Assembly (NCBI RefSeq): GCF_902712855.1
Contig: NZ_LR743507.1
Coordinates: forward strand, 620,001 to 684,000
Length of the DNA stretch: 64,000 nucleotides
Direction of reading: 5' to 3'
Source of the DNA: Variovorax paradoxus
GTDB lineage: Bacteria; Pseudomonadota; Gammaproteobacteria; Burkholderiales; Burkholderiaceae_C
The notes beneath the pieces were generated by a model, which ran no database searches, had not been told where the DNA came from, and was given only the letters and a program-made list of their open reading frames with translations. This document shows, piece by piece, positions 17,960-27,742 of the stretch (position 1 is the stretch's first letter; the number at the start of each line of letters is the position of its first letter). Position numbers and translations under genes: made by a program.

Positions 17960-18919
17960 TCAATCGAGTTTGCCGGTGCCGGCCTTGGCGCGAATCAGGT
18001 CTAACAGCAGGGTGTCGCGGGCGGATTCGAGCTCGGCCGTGCGGCGCGCACCCAGTTCCTCGGCCACGCCCTGCGCCACCTTCTGCCGGAGCTCCGGCGT
18101 CATCGACGGCGCGCCCAGGTCCTTCCACCAGTCCTCGATGGGGCCGCCCAGGTGCGCGAGCACATGCGCGATGCCGCCCGCGCCGCCCGAGAGGTGCAGG
18201 TTCATGAACGGACCCATCACCGCCCAGCGCAGGCCGGGGCCATGCGCGATGGCGGTGTCGATGTCGGCCACGCTCGCCACGCCCTCGTTCACCAGATGGA
18301 ACGCCTCGCGCCACAGGGCCGCCTGCAGCCGGTTGGCGATGTGCCCCTTGACCTCGCGCTTCACGTGGATCGGCCGCTTGCCGATGGCCGCGTAGAAGGC
18401 CATCGTGCGTTCGATGGCCTCGGCCGAGGTCCGCTCGCCGCCGATCACTTCCACCAGCGGAATCAGGTGCGGCGGGTTGAACGGATGCCCCAGCACCACG
18501 CGCTGCGGATGCGCGCAGCCCGACTGCACGCCGCTGATCGCCAGGCCCGACGAACTCGACGCGAGGATGGTGTCCGGCGGTGCCGCCGCGTCCATGCGGC
18601 GGAACAGGTCGATCTTGAAGTCCATGCGCTCGGGGCCGTTCTCCTGCACGAAGTCGGCCACCGACACGGCGTCTTCCAGGCTGTCGTGGAAGCGCAGCCG
18701 GTCGACCGAGGCGCCCTCGGCCAGGCCGAAGCGCTGCAGCGTCGGCCAATGCTGCGCCACCGCGGCGCGCAGGCGCTCTTCCGCGCCGGGCGAAGGGTCG
18801 GTCGCATTCACGTCGAGGCCGTGGGCCAGGAAGTACGCGGCCCAGCTCGCACCGATCACGCCGGTGCCGACCACCGCGACGCGCTTCACGTCCGAAGAAA
18901 GGGGAGATGCATCGCTCAT
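17960..18919 (-). CDS. 3-hydroxyacyl-CoA dehydrogenase family, carnitine 3-dehydrogenase-like
   Basis: A 319-residue NAD-dependent dehydrogenase. The dinucleotide loop GTGVIGASWAAYFLAHG is at about residues 18-34, DFVQENGPER lies near 85-95, and GHPFNPPHLIPLVEVIGGE near 140 holds the conserved HPFNP catalytic region. Length and motif wording are closest to L-carnitine 3-dehydrogenase, which oxidises a free 3-hydroxy acid rather than a CoA ester. Pairing with a beta-keto acid cleavage enzyme in the same operon supports a free 3-oxo acid route. Its start overlaps the stop of the binding-protein gene by 4 bases. Confidence 0.85.
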   Translation of the reverse strand: MSDASPLSSDVKRVAVVGTGVIGASWAAYFLAHGLDVNATDPSPGAEERLRAAVAQHWPTLQRFGLAEGASVDRLRFHDSLEDAVSVADFVQENGPERMDFKIDLFRRMDAAAPPDTILASSSSGLAISGVQSGCAHPQRVVLGHPFNPPHLIPLVEVIGGERTSAEAIERTMAFYAAIGKRPIHVKREVKGHIANRLQAALWREAFHLVNEGVASVADIDTAIAHGPGLRWAVMGPFMNLHLSGGAGGIAHVLAHLGGPIEDWWKDLGAPSMTPELRQKVAQGVAEELGARRTAELESARDTLLLDLIRAKAGTGKLD

Positions 18920-20124
18920 GCCGACTTCCACCGCGCGCAGCGGCTCTCCGCCCGGGTGGTCCATGCAGCCTCGCCGCGGATCGGCTCGACCACCTTGTAG
19001 TAGTCCCACGGCTCCTTCGACTCGGTCGGCGTCTTCACCTGCATCAGGTGCATGTCGTGCACCATCAGTCCGTCCTCGCGCAGCCAGCCGCCCTTGACGA
19101 ACATGTCGTTGAACTTCGTCTTCCGCAGCTGCGCCATCACCTTGTCGGCGTCGTCGCTGCCCGCGGCCTTCACCGCCTGCAGGTACTGCAGCGCGGCGGA
19201 GTAGTCGCCGGCGTGGAACGAGGAGGGCATGCGCTTGTGCTTGTCGAAGAAGCGGCGTGCCCACTCGCGCGACTCGGGGCTCTGGTTCCAGTACCAGCTG
19301 TCGGTGAGGTACATGCCCTGCGAGCTCTTCAGGCCCAGCGCATGCACGTCGTTGATGGTGATGATCATGCCGGCCAGCTTCATGTTCTTGCTGATGCCGA
19401 ACTCCGCCGCCGACTTGATGGCGTTCACCGTGTCGCCGCCCGCGTTCGCCAGCGCCAGAACCTGCGCCTTCGAGTTCTGCGCCTGCAGCATGAACGACGA
19501 GAAGTCGCTCGCGCCCAGCGGGTGCTTCACCGAGCCGGCCACCGTGCCGCCGCTGGCCTGCACGGTCTTGGTCGCGTCGGCCTGCAGCGCCGCGCCGAAG
19601 GCGTAGTCGGCCGCCACGAAGTACCAGCTCTTGCCGCCGGCCTTGACCACCGCGCTCGCGGTGCCGCGCGCCATGGCCACCGTGTCGTAGGCATAGTGCA
19701 CCGTGTAGGGCGAGCAGTATTCGTTGGTGAGGCTCGAGGCGCCCGAACCCACCACGAAGTACGGCTTCTTCTTGTCGGCCGCCACGCCGGCCATGGCGAT
19801 GGCCGCGCCCGAGTTCACGCCGCCGATCAGCATGTCGACCTTCTGCACGTCGAACCACTCGCGCGCCTTGGCGGCGGCGATGTCGGGCTTGTTCTGGTGG
19901 TCGGCCGTGACCAGCTCGATCTTCTTGCCGTCGATGGCGCCGCCCATGTCGGCGATGGCCATGCGGATCGCCTCGGCGCCGGCCGGACCGTCGTAGTCGC
20001 GGTACAGGCCCGACATGTCGCTGATGAAGCCGATGCGGATCGTGTCGTCTGAAACCTGGGCCGAGGCACTGGCCGCCAGGGCGGTGCCGAGCGCGAGGGC
20101 CAGGGTGGTGCGGGAAATGTTCAT
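18916..20124 (-). CDS. ABC transporter substrate-binding protein, LIV/aromatic (type I PBP) family
   Basis: A 402-residue periplasmic protein. A signal peptide covers about residues 1-22 (ending ASASAQ). The mature part begins with the IRIGFISDMSGLYRDYDGP strand and contains IELVTADHQNKPDIAAAKARE, both usual for branched-chain amino acid-type and aromatic acid receptors. No permease or ATPase genes accompany it, so it may borrow another transporter, for example the liv-type system further along. It is the second gene of the operon; the intergenic stretch before it includes a CGTTGT repeat. Confidence 0.88.
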   Translation of the reverse strand: MNISRTTLALALGTALAASASAQVSDDTIRIGFISDMSGLYRDYDGPAGAEAIRMAIADMGGAIDGKKIELVTADHQNKPDIAAAKAREWFDVQKVDMLIGGVNSGAAIAMAGVAADKKKPYFVVGSGASSLTNEYCSPYTVHYAYDTVAMARGTASAVVKAGGKSWYFVAADYAFGAALQADATKTVQASGGTVAGSVKHPLGASDFSSFMLQAQNSKAQVLALANAGGDTVNAIKSAAEFGISKNMKLAGMIITINDVHALGLKSSQGMYLTDSWYWNQSPESREWARRFFDKHKRMPSSFHAGDYSAALQYLQAVKAAGSDDADKVMAQLRKTKFNDMFVKGGWLREDGLMVHDMHLMQVKTPTESKEPWDYYKVVEPIRGEAAWTTRAESRCARWKSA

Positions 20125-20140
20125 TCGATCTGTCTCCGTT

Positions 20141-20163
20141 CGTTGTCGTTGTCGTTGTCGTTG
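20141..20163. repeat. CGTTGT hexanucleotide tandem repeat
   Basis: Three full CGTTGT units and a partial fourth lie between the beta-keto acid cleavage enzyme stop and the binding-protein start. Such a short tract could vary in length by slippage. It sits in the leader just upstream of the binding-protein ribosome site, so it could affect expression. Confidence 0.7.
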
Positions 20164-20178
20164 CTGTTCTCTTATTTT

Positions 20179-21099
20179 TCAGCCCAGAGCGAACTCGGGC
20201 CGCGGGCCGCCCGTGCGCGGCAGGCCCATGATCTGGCGCGCCTCGGCCGGCGTGGCCACCTCCATGTCGAGTTCGCGAATCACCCGCACGATGCGCTCGG
20301 TGAGCTGCACGTTGGTGGCCAGCTCGCCGTGGCGGAAGTACAGGTTGTCCTCCAGCCCCACGCGCGCATGGCCGCCCAGCAGCAGCGCCGCCACGTTGGC
20401 CTCGAGCTGCGACATGCCGATGCCGCTCACGCCGAAGATGGCACCCTTGGGCAACGTGTCGACCATCATCTGCAGGTTGCGCGGCGAGTACGGCATCGCG
20501 TTCTGGAAGTTGCGGTGCACGTTCATCACCAGGTTGATGAAGTAGGGCTCGTCGTCGTGGCCCTCGCCGATCAGCGTGGTCGTGTCCTGCAGGATGTGGG
20601 TGGGGCTGAACACCTCCCACTCGGGCTTGATGCCGCGCGCCTTCATGCCGGCGGCCAGTTCGCGGCCACGCGTGATCGGCGTGTCCATCAGGATCTGCTT
20701 GCCCTCGAAGCTCAGGTTGAGCGTGGTGGCGTCGAGCGTGCACATCTCGGCGCCGGCGTCCATGCCCTTGATGCGCTCTTCCCACGCGATTTCCCAGCGG
20801 TCGCCGGCCAGCGGCTTCACCATGTCGCCGTGCACGCCGCCGCCGGTGGAGTTGTTGATGACGATGTCGCAGCCGCCCGTGCGGATGCGGCTGTTGATGT
20901 CGCGGTACACGTCGGCGTTGCAGGTGGCGCCGTCGTCGGCGCGGCGCGCGTGGATCGCCACCACGCTGGCGCCGGCGTTCCAGCAGCGCAGCGTGTCGGC
21001 GGCGATCTCGGCGGGCTGGGTGGGAAGGTGGGGGTTCTGCGACTTGTGCGCCATGCCGCCGGTGGGGGCGATGGTCACGATCACTTTGCGCTTCGACAT
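20179..21099 (-). CDS. 3-keto-5-aminohexanoate cleavage enzyme family (BKACE, DUF849)
   Basis: A 306-residue TIM-barrel enzyme of usual family length. It opens KRKVIVTIAPTGGMAHKSQNP and carries GASVVAIHARRADDG at the first metal-binding region, NNSTGGG near residue 95, GVSGIGMSQLEANVAALLLGG near 240 and RVGLEDN, whose Glu is a metal ligand. BKACE enzymes cleave a beta-keto acid with acetyl-CoA to give acetoacetate and a new acyl-CoA. The usual HxH ligand pair reads AxH here (AIHA), so the first histidine seems replaced. It is the first gene of the operon, which also encodes a carnitine-dehydrogenase-like enzyme. Confidence 0.9.
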   Translation of the reverse strand: MSKRKVIVTIAPTGGMAHKSQNPHLPTQPAEIAADTLRCWNAGASVVAIHARRADDGATCNADVYRDINSRIRTGGCDIVINNSTGGGVHGDMVKPLAGDRWEIAWEERIKGMDAGAEMCTLDATTLNLSFEGKQILMDTPITRGRELAAGMKARGIKPEWEVFSPTHILQDTTTLIGEGHDDEPYFINLVMNVHRNFQNAMPYSPRNLQMMVDTLPKGAIFGVSGIGMSQLEANVAALLLGGHARVGLEDNLYFRHGELATNVQLTERIVRVIRELDMEVATPAEARQIMGLPRTGGPRPEFALG

Positions 21100-21277
21100 G
21101 GTCGGGTTCCTGTGTCTGTCTGGAGGTCTGTAGGTGGGGAGCGCGCCATTATTTTTTGGGGCGCCGGCGCACTCAGTCATCGCGACGACATTTCGGGGCA
21201 GGGTTTACCTGTGCCAGAAGCTAAAGTCGCCCTTGCCTTTCATTCCACTCTTGCGAAGTCATGCAAAAGGAGCACCC

Positions 21278-21658
21278 ATGAAGCAACTGGCTCTGGCCCT
21301 GGTGGCCGCCGCCGCACTGGCATCGAACGGGGCCGCCGCACAGCCCGGGCCAGGCGCCAGCTGTGCGGCCAAGCGCGAGGCCATCGGGCGCGACATCGAG
21401 GCGGCCAAGGCCGACGGCCAGACCCAGCGCGTGCGCGGCCTGGAACGCGCGCTGGCCGAGGTGCGCCGCAACTGCAGCGACGCCAGGCTGGCGGCCGACC
21501 ACCGCCAGCGCGTGCGCACCCAGGAACGCAAGGTGGCCGACCGCGAGCGCGAGCTGCGCGACGCCCAGCGCAAGGGCGACGCCGACAAGGTCGCCCGCCG
21601 CGAGGACAAGCTGCGCGAGGCGCAGGCCGAACTGCAGCGCATCAAGGACCTGCCGTAA
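21278..21658 (+). CDS. DUF1090 (YqjC-like) periplasmic protein
   Basis: A 126-residue secreted protein. A signal peptide occupies about residues 1-21 (ending NGAAAQ). The mature part is a highly charged helical protein with two conserved-looking cysteines (SCAAKREAI and RRNCSDARL) and a long coiled-coil-like stretch to the C-terminus. These match the DUF1090 family; its function is unknown. An AAAAGGAG ribosome site lies about 6 bases before the ATG. It is divergent from the BKACE operon and 34 bases upstream of a Crp/Fnr gene. Confidence 0.82.
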   Translation: MKQLALALVAAAALASNGAAAQPGPGASCAAKREAIGRDIEAAKADGQTQRVRGLERALAEVRRNCSDARLAADHRQRVRTQERKVADRERELRDAQRKGDADKVARREDKLREAQAELQRIKDLP

Positions 21659-21692
21659 TTCCTTCTTTCTTTCCGCGCGCCGCGGCCCGCCC

Positions 21693-22403
21693 ATGCCCAC
21701 GACCACGCAAGTCTCTCCCCACGCTCCGCTGACCATCGCGCAACTGCTGCAGGGCTCGGCCTGGTTCCCGCTGCTCGACGTGGCCGCGGGCGAGCGCGTG
21801 CTCGACGAGATGCGCGAGGTCGAGGTGCCGGCCGGCGGCTCGCTGTGCCGCCGCGGCGACACGCCCGTGCACTGGTACGGCACCATCGACGGCCTGCTCA
21901 AGTGGTGCGTGACCTCGCCCGACGGACGCTCGGTGACGCTGGGCGGCCTGTCCAACGGCAGCTGGTTCGGCGAGGGCACGCTGTTGCGGGGCGTGCCGCG
22001 CACGGCGGACATCATCGCGCTGCGCCCGAGCCGCGTGGCGCTGATGCCGCTGGAAACCTTCCAATGGCTGCGCGCCACGCACCGCAGCTTCGACGACTTC
22101 CTGCTGCGCCAGATCAACGAGCGCATGCACTGGTTTCTCGGCAACTTCACTGCGCACCACCTGCTGGACACCGACAGCCAGGTCGCGCGCGCGCTTGTGG
22201 GTCTGTTCCACGAATGGCTGCATCCCGGCAGCGACCCGCACCTGGAGGTGTCCCAGGAGGAGATCGCCAATCTCTCGGGCCTGTCGCGCCAGCGCTGCAA
22301 TGCCGCGTTGCGGCGGCTGGCGCTGGCCGGGCTGCTGCGCATCGAGTACGGCGGCATCACCGTGACCGACCTCGAAGGGCTGCGGCGGTTCGTCAGCGAG
22401 TGA
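21693..22403 (+). CDS. Crp/Fnr family transcriptional regulator
   Basis: A 236-residue regulator with an N-terminal cyclic nucleotide-binding-like beta barrel at about residues 20-140 (VPAGGSLCRRGDTPVHWYGTIDG in pieces, NGSWFGEGTLLRG). A C-terminal winged helix follows, with SQEEIANLSGLSRQRCNAAL as its recognition region. The Fnr iron-sulfur cysteine cluster is absent, and no clear cAMP-binding arginine-serine pair is visible, so the ligand is unknown. It follows the DUF1090 gene and ends before a block of palindromic repeats. Confidence 0.88.
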   Translation: MPTTTQVSPHAPLTIAQLLQGSAWFPLLDVAAGERVLDEMREVEVPAGGSLCRRGDTPVHWYGTIDGLLKWCVTSPDGRSVTLGGLSNGSWFGEGTLLRGVPRTADIIALRPSRVALMPLETFQWLRATHRSFDDFLLRQINERMHWFLGNFTAHHLLDTDSQVARALVGLFHEWLHPGSDPHLEVSQEEIANLSGLSRQRCNAALRRLALAGLLRIEYGGITVTDLEGLRRFVSE

Positions 22404-22433
22404 GCTTCTGCGCTGCACCGAAGCCGCGGGAGT

Positions 22434-22693
22434 TGCTCCCTCTCCCCTTGGGGAGAGGGCGGGGTGAGGGTGGCGGCCTCCCACCAGGCGCCGCGCCTCA
22501 TCTCAAGCACCAGCCCTCACCCTGGCCCTCTCCCGCAAGCGGGAGAGGGGACAAAAGCGAAGAGAAACGGTGTTGGGATTTGCTCCCTCTCCCCTCGGGG
22601 AGAGGGCTGGGGTGAGGGCCGCGGCGTTCGCTCTACCGCAGTGCTTTATTGAAGGCACCCCCTCACCCTGGCTTCCGCAAGCGGGAGAGGGGA
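22434..22693. repeat. two pairs of palindromic REP-like elements
   Basis: This fills most of the 343-base gap between the convergent Crp/Fnr and monooxygenase genes, which holds no gene. Two units of CCCTCTCCCC..GGGGAGAGGG followed by GGGGTGAGGG (about 22434-22470 and 22581-22617) alternate with two inverted units. The inverted units read CCCTCACCCTGG, then CTCTCCCGCAAGCGGGAGAGGGG or a shortened version (about 22513-22550 and 22659-22693). Each forms a strong hairpin. Related elements lie between livM and livG and inside the start of the benzoate-cluster hydrolase. Confidence 0.85.
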
Positions 22694-22746
22694 TAAGAGA
22701 AAGGAGGGCTGGCGATTCGCTCCCTCTGCCTAGGGACCACGCAGGG

Positions 22747-24549
22747 TCAGCGCGTATGGTGCGACACCGCCCGCTCGTACACCGGCGTGTCGATCCCTTC
22801 CATGCGTGCCTTCAGCTGCAGCGCCAGGAACTGCGAGTAGTGCCGCGACTGGTGCAGGTTGCCGCCGTGGATCCACAGGTTGTCGACCTGCGTGGGCTTC
22901 CACATGTTGCGCAGTTCGCCTTCCCACGGCCCCGGGTCCTTCGGCGTGTCGGAGCCCAGGCCCCAGCACTTGCCGACCTTGTCGGCGATCTCGGGCGAGA
23001 TCAGGTCGGCGAGCCAGCCGTTCATCGAGCCGTAGCCGGTGGCGTACACCAGCAGGTCGGCCGGCAGCTCGGTGCCGTCGGTGAGCGTCACCGAGCGCTC
23101 GTTCACCCGCTCGATGTTCACGCCGCTCTTCAGGTGGATGCTGCCGTTGGCCACCAGTTCGGAGGCACCGACGTCGATGTAGTAGCCCGAGCCGCGCCGC
23201 AGGTACTTCATGAACAGGCCCGAGCCGTCCACGCCGAAGTCGAGCAGGAAGCCCGCCTTCTCGAGCCGCGCATACAGGTCGGCGTCGCGCTTCTTCATCT
23301 CGTCGTACACCGGGATGTGGAAGGTGTGCATGACCTTGTAGGGCACCGACGCGAAGATCAGGTCGGCCTTGTGGTGGTCGATGCCGCTCTTGACCGCCTG
23401 CTCGGAGTAGAGGCCGCCCAGCGCCAGTTCCATCAGCGACTGCGAGGGCGCGATGTGCGTCGACGAGCGCTGGATCATCGTCACGTCGGCGCCGTGCTCC
23501 CACAGCGCCGCGCAGATGTCGTGCGCCGAGTTGTTCGAGCCGAGCACCACGCATTTCTTGCCGGCGTAGGCCTCGGGCCCGGGGTGCTGGCTGGAGTGGT
23601 GCTGGTCGCCCTTGAAGTTCTCCGCGCCCGCCACCTTCGGCACGTTCGGGTAGCCCGACACGCCCAGCGCGAACACCAGCTGCCGCGGCCGCAGCACCAC
23701 CGTCTTGCCCTCGCGCTCGACCGTCACTTCCCAGCGCTGCGCGGCCTCGTCGAAGCGCGCGTTCTTCGCGACGGTGGAGCTCCAGTAGTTGAGCTCCATG
23801 ATCTTCGTGTACATCTCGAGCCAGTCGCCGATCTTGTCCTTGGGCGCGAACACCGGCCAGTCGTCGGGGAAGGGCATGTAGGGCAGGTGGTCGTACCAGA
23901 CCGGGTCGTGCAGGCACAGCGACTTGTAGCGCTTGCGCCATGAGTCGCCGGCCTTGGCGTTGCGCTCCACGATGATGGTCGGCACGCCCAGCCGCCGAAG
24001 CCGCGCGCCGAGCGCGATGCCGCCCTGGCCGCCGCCGATGACCACCACCTCGGGCTGCTCGGTGTAGCCCAGCGCCGCCTCTTCGTCGCGGCGCTTCTCG
24101 AGCCAGTTCTTGCGACCCTTGTGCACGCCGTGCTCCGCGCCCTTCGCGCGGTTGTCGCCGGTCTTTTCCTCGAAGCCCTTCAGCTCGGTCATGGTGGTGA
24201 GCAGCGTCCAGGCCTTGCCATTGCGCAGGCGCAAGTGGCCGCGCCCGCGTGCCACGCGCGTCTCGAACGTGAACCACGCATCGACCACGCCGTCGGCCTC
24301 GGTGGCCTCGCCTTCCACCGCGAAGGCCGTGGGCCGCGTGTCGGCCAGCCGCGCCTTCAGCATCGCGCGGATGGCCTCGGGGCCTTCCTGCGTGCGGATG
24401 TTCCAGGTGAACGAGACAAGGTCGCGCCAGAAGCCGTCGGGCTCGAACAGCGAGACGGCCGCGTCGATGTCGCTGCGCGCGAGCGCGGCGGCGAAGTCGG
24501 CGAGCCATTGGGCGGCGGCCCGCGTGGGGCCGGTGGTCGGGTCGGTCAT
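22747..24549 (-). CDS. flavin-containing monooxygenase with N-terminal SnoaL/NTF2-like domain
   Basis: A 600-residue protein. Residues about 10-130 look like a SnoaL/NTF2 fold domain (AAALARSDIDAAVSLFEPDG). The rest is a class B flavoprotein monooxygenase: FAD loop GGGQGGIALGARL at 172-184, the FKGDQHHSSQHP segment matching the FxGxxxH fingerprint near 335, and the NADPH loop LGSNNSAHD near 357. Such enzymes oxygenate soft nucleophiles or ketones using NADPH and O2. Expression probably needs sigma-54, given the -24/-12 element upstream and the enhancer-binding protein gene nearby. The substrate is unknown. Confidence 0.88.
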   Translation of the reverse strand: MTDPTTGPTRAAAQWLADFAAALARSDIDAAVSLFEPDGFWRDLVSFTWNIRTQEGPEAIRAMLKARLADTRPTAFAVEGEATEADGVVDAWFTFETRVARGRGHLRLRNGKAWTLLTTMTELKGFEEKTGDNRAKGAEHGVHKGRKNWLEKRRDEEAALGYTEQPEVVVIGGGQGGIALGARLRRLGVPTIIVERNAKAGDSWRKRYKSLCLHDPVWYDHLPYMPFPDDWPVFAPKDKIGDWLEMYTKIMELNYWSSTVAKNARFDEAAQRWEVTVEREGKTVVLRPRQLVFALGVSGYPNVPKVAGAENFKGDQHHSSQHPGPEAYAGKKCVVLGSNNSAHDICAALWEHGADVTMIQRSSTHIAPSQSLMELALGGLYSEQAVKSGIDHHKADLIFASVPYKVMHTFHIPVYDEMKKRDADLYARLEKAGFLLDFGVDGSGLFMKYLRRGSGYYIDVGASELVANGSIHLKSGVNIERVNERSVTLTDGTELPADLLVYATGYGSMNGWLADLISPEIADKVGKCWGLGSDTPKDPGPWEGELRNMWKPTQVDNLWIHGGNLHQSRHYSQFLALQLKARMEGIDTPVYERAVSHHTR

Positions 24550-24604
24550 TGAATGTCTCCGTAGCGTCGTTGATGAATGCGCGGCGAGGCGCGGCATTCG
24601 TTGC

Positions 24605-24619
24605 GCAGCTTTCGTGCCG
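24605..24619 (-). promoter_or_regulatory. sigma-54 (-24/-12) promoter of the monooxygenase gene
   Basis: On the minus strand this reads CGGCACGAAAGCTGC. The invariant GG and GC dinucleotides are separated by exactly 10 bases, and the GGCACG block matches the sigma-54 consensus. It lies about 55 bases upstream of the monooxygenase start, giving a short leader. The nearby sigma-54 activator gene supports the call. Confidence 0.8.
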
Positions 24620-24659
24620 TGGGCGGCGGCACGGGAAATCAATGGCTTGGGCGGGTTTT

Positions 24660-24717
24660 TGTCGCAGTTTCCGGGGTTGTCGCATGTCGCATGCGACGGC
24701 GCCGAGACAGCTGTCTC
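24660..24717. promoter_or_regulatory. putative enhancer sites: TGTCGCA repeats and two palindromes
   Basis: Upstream of the sigma-54 promoter lie three TGTCGCA heptamers (24660, 24678, 24685). The perfect palindrome GTCGCATGCGAC is at 24686-24697 and the perfect palindrome GAGACAGCTGTCTC at 24704-24717. They lie about 40-100 bases upstream of the -24 element, the usual range for enhancer-binding proteins. The same heptamer appears twice upstream of the activator gene. Confidence 0.6.
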
Positions 24718-24720
24718 ACT

Positions 24721-25125
24721 TCACCGCGCGTCGGCCAGCGGCTCGCCGTCGCGCCAGAAGCCGTGCAGCTTCTTCCACCACCTCGCGCTCTCAGGCAGCA
24801 GGAACAACTCGAATTGCGCCGGCAACGTGTCCTTGCGGTGCATGTTCGCGTTCTGCATGTCTTCGAGCAGGCCGGCCGTCGCGGCTTCCCGTACGTAGGA
24901 GTCGCCTTCCACGTGCAACCTTTCCACCACGGCGAACACGCGCTGCAGGGTGGCTTTGTCGCCAGTGGCAAGCAGATCGCAGAGATGACGCACGAAGTCG
25001 CCGAGCACGATGTAGTAGTGAGGCGGCGGATCGTCCGAGTAGCCGGCCTCGAATTCCTTCCAATGGCCTGCAAAGCCGGGACTGGCGTCCACCAGCAACG
25101 GGGGCATTTGCGATGCGTCGATCAT
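24721..25125 (-). CDS. conserved protein of unknown function (DUF7674-like)
   Basis: A 134-residue acidic, soluble, probably all-helical protein without signal peptide or membrane segment. Recognisable blocks are HYYIVLGDFVRHLCDLL, VVERLHVEGDSYVREAATAGLLEDMQN (in pieces) and ESARWWKKLHGFW. These remind me of a family of about 130 residues labelled DUF7674, but I am not certain. No enzymatic motif is visible. It lies between the sigma-54 activator gene (38 bases upstream) and the monooxygenase enhancer region, and may be co-transcribed with the activator. Confidence 0.65.
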   Translation of the reverse strand: MIDASQMPPLLVDASPGFAGHWKEFEAGYSDDPPPHYYIVLGDFVRHLCDLLATGDKATLQRVFAVVERLHVEGDSYVREAATAGLLEDMQNANMHRKDTLPAQFELFLLPESARWWKKLHGFWRDGEPLADAR

Positions 25126-25163
25126 CGGCGTCTTGCCTGCGTTGTTTCAAGGCGCTCATCATG

Positions 25164-27092
<1,929 letters not shown>

Positions 27093-27163
27093 GCGGAGCC
27101 TCGCGATGGCGCACGGCAACCCGACGCGGAGCGAATGGGCCGTGCAGCCGGACATCATTCGGC

Positions 27164-27178
27164 TGTCGCACTGTCGCA
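27164..27178. promoter_or_regulatory. TGTCGCA direct repeat upstream of the activator gene
   Basis: Two TGTCGCA heptamers separated by one base lie about 75 bases before the sigma-54 activator start and in front of the divergent unknown gene. They match the heptamers upstream of the monooxygenase promoter, suggesting the activator also binds its own control region. Confidence 0.45.
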
Positions 27179-27260
27179 GGACAGAGGTGAAACCCGGTGC
27201 CGTCACGGTTTCGGGTTACGCTTTTCGTCGACCTACAACCAACGGCAACAGCCGCACGCC

Positions 27261-27731
27261 ATGTCCGAACCTGCGCGCGAATTCACTCTCTTCGCCGACT
27301 ACTTCCAGTTCTACATTCAGGACGAATCCGCCGACAGCGATCTTTCGGATGCATGGACCGAGGAAGCGGTCGAGCGGATGCTCGCCGTCGAAGCCGGTGT
27401 CGTCGGCATCGGCACCGCACGCAACATGGACGTGCCGGTGACGGTGGAAATCCTCGATGCACCGCCGCCGCTCGAGCCGGACCGGTGGGACCATATCGTG
27501 GAATGCACGCTGGTCAACGGCAGTGCGAACCTCGCGATCGCCGGTTGCACCGACTACTTTCCCGATGCGGCGCGCATTCCCGCGCCGCCGGGCACCTACC
27601 GCCTGCGTGCCTGCTATGCGGGGCTCGACACGCTGTCGGAGGACGGGCTGGAGGGCGACGACCGCTACCTGCTGCAGCTCTGGCCGGCGCCCGCCATCGA
27701 CATCACGGTGGTCAAGCAGCGCGCGGCCTGA
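27261..27731 (+). CDS. hypothetical protein
   Basis: A 156-residue acidic soluble protein. I do not recognise the family with confidence. Notable segments are FADYFQFYIQDESADSDLSDAW, VVGIGTARNMDVPVTVEI and YRLRACYAGLDTL; the alternating pattern of the second half suggests a beta-sandwich. There is no signal peptide, membrane segment or catalytic motif. It is divergent from the sigma-54 activator and converges on livF with 11 bases between the stops. The ATG at MSEPAREF is the first plausible start after the divergent promoter region. Confidence 0.7.
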   Translation: MSEPAREFTLFADYFQFYIQDESADSDLSDAWTEEAVERMLAVEAGVVGIGTARNMDVPVTVEILDAPPPLEPDRWDHIVECTLVNGSANLAIAGCTDYFPDAARIPAPPGTYRLRACYAGLDTLSEDGLEGDDRYLLQLWPAPAIDITVVKQRAA

Positions 27732-27742
27732 GCCGCGCGGGC

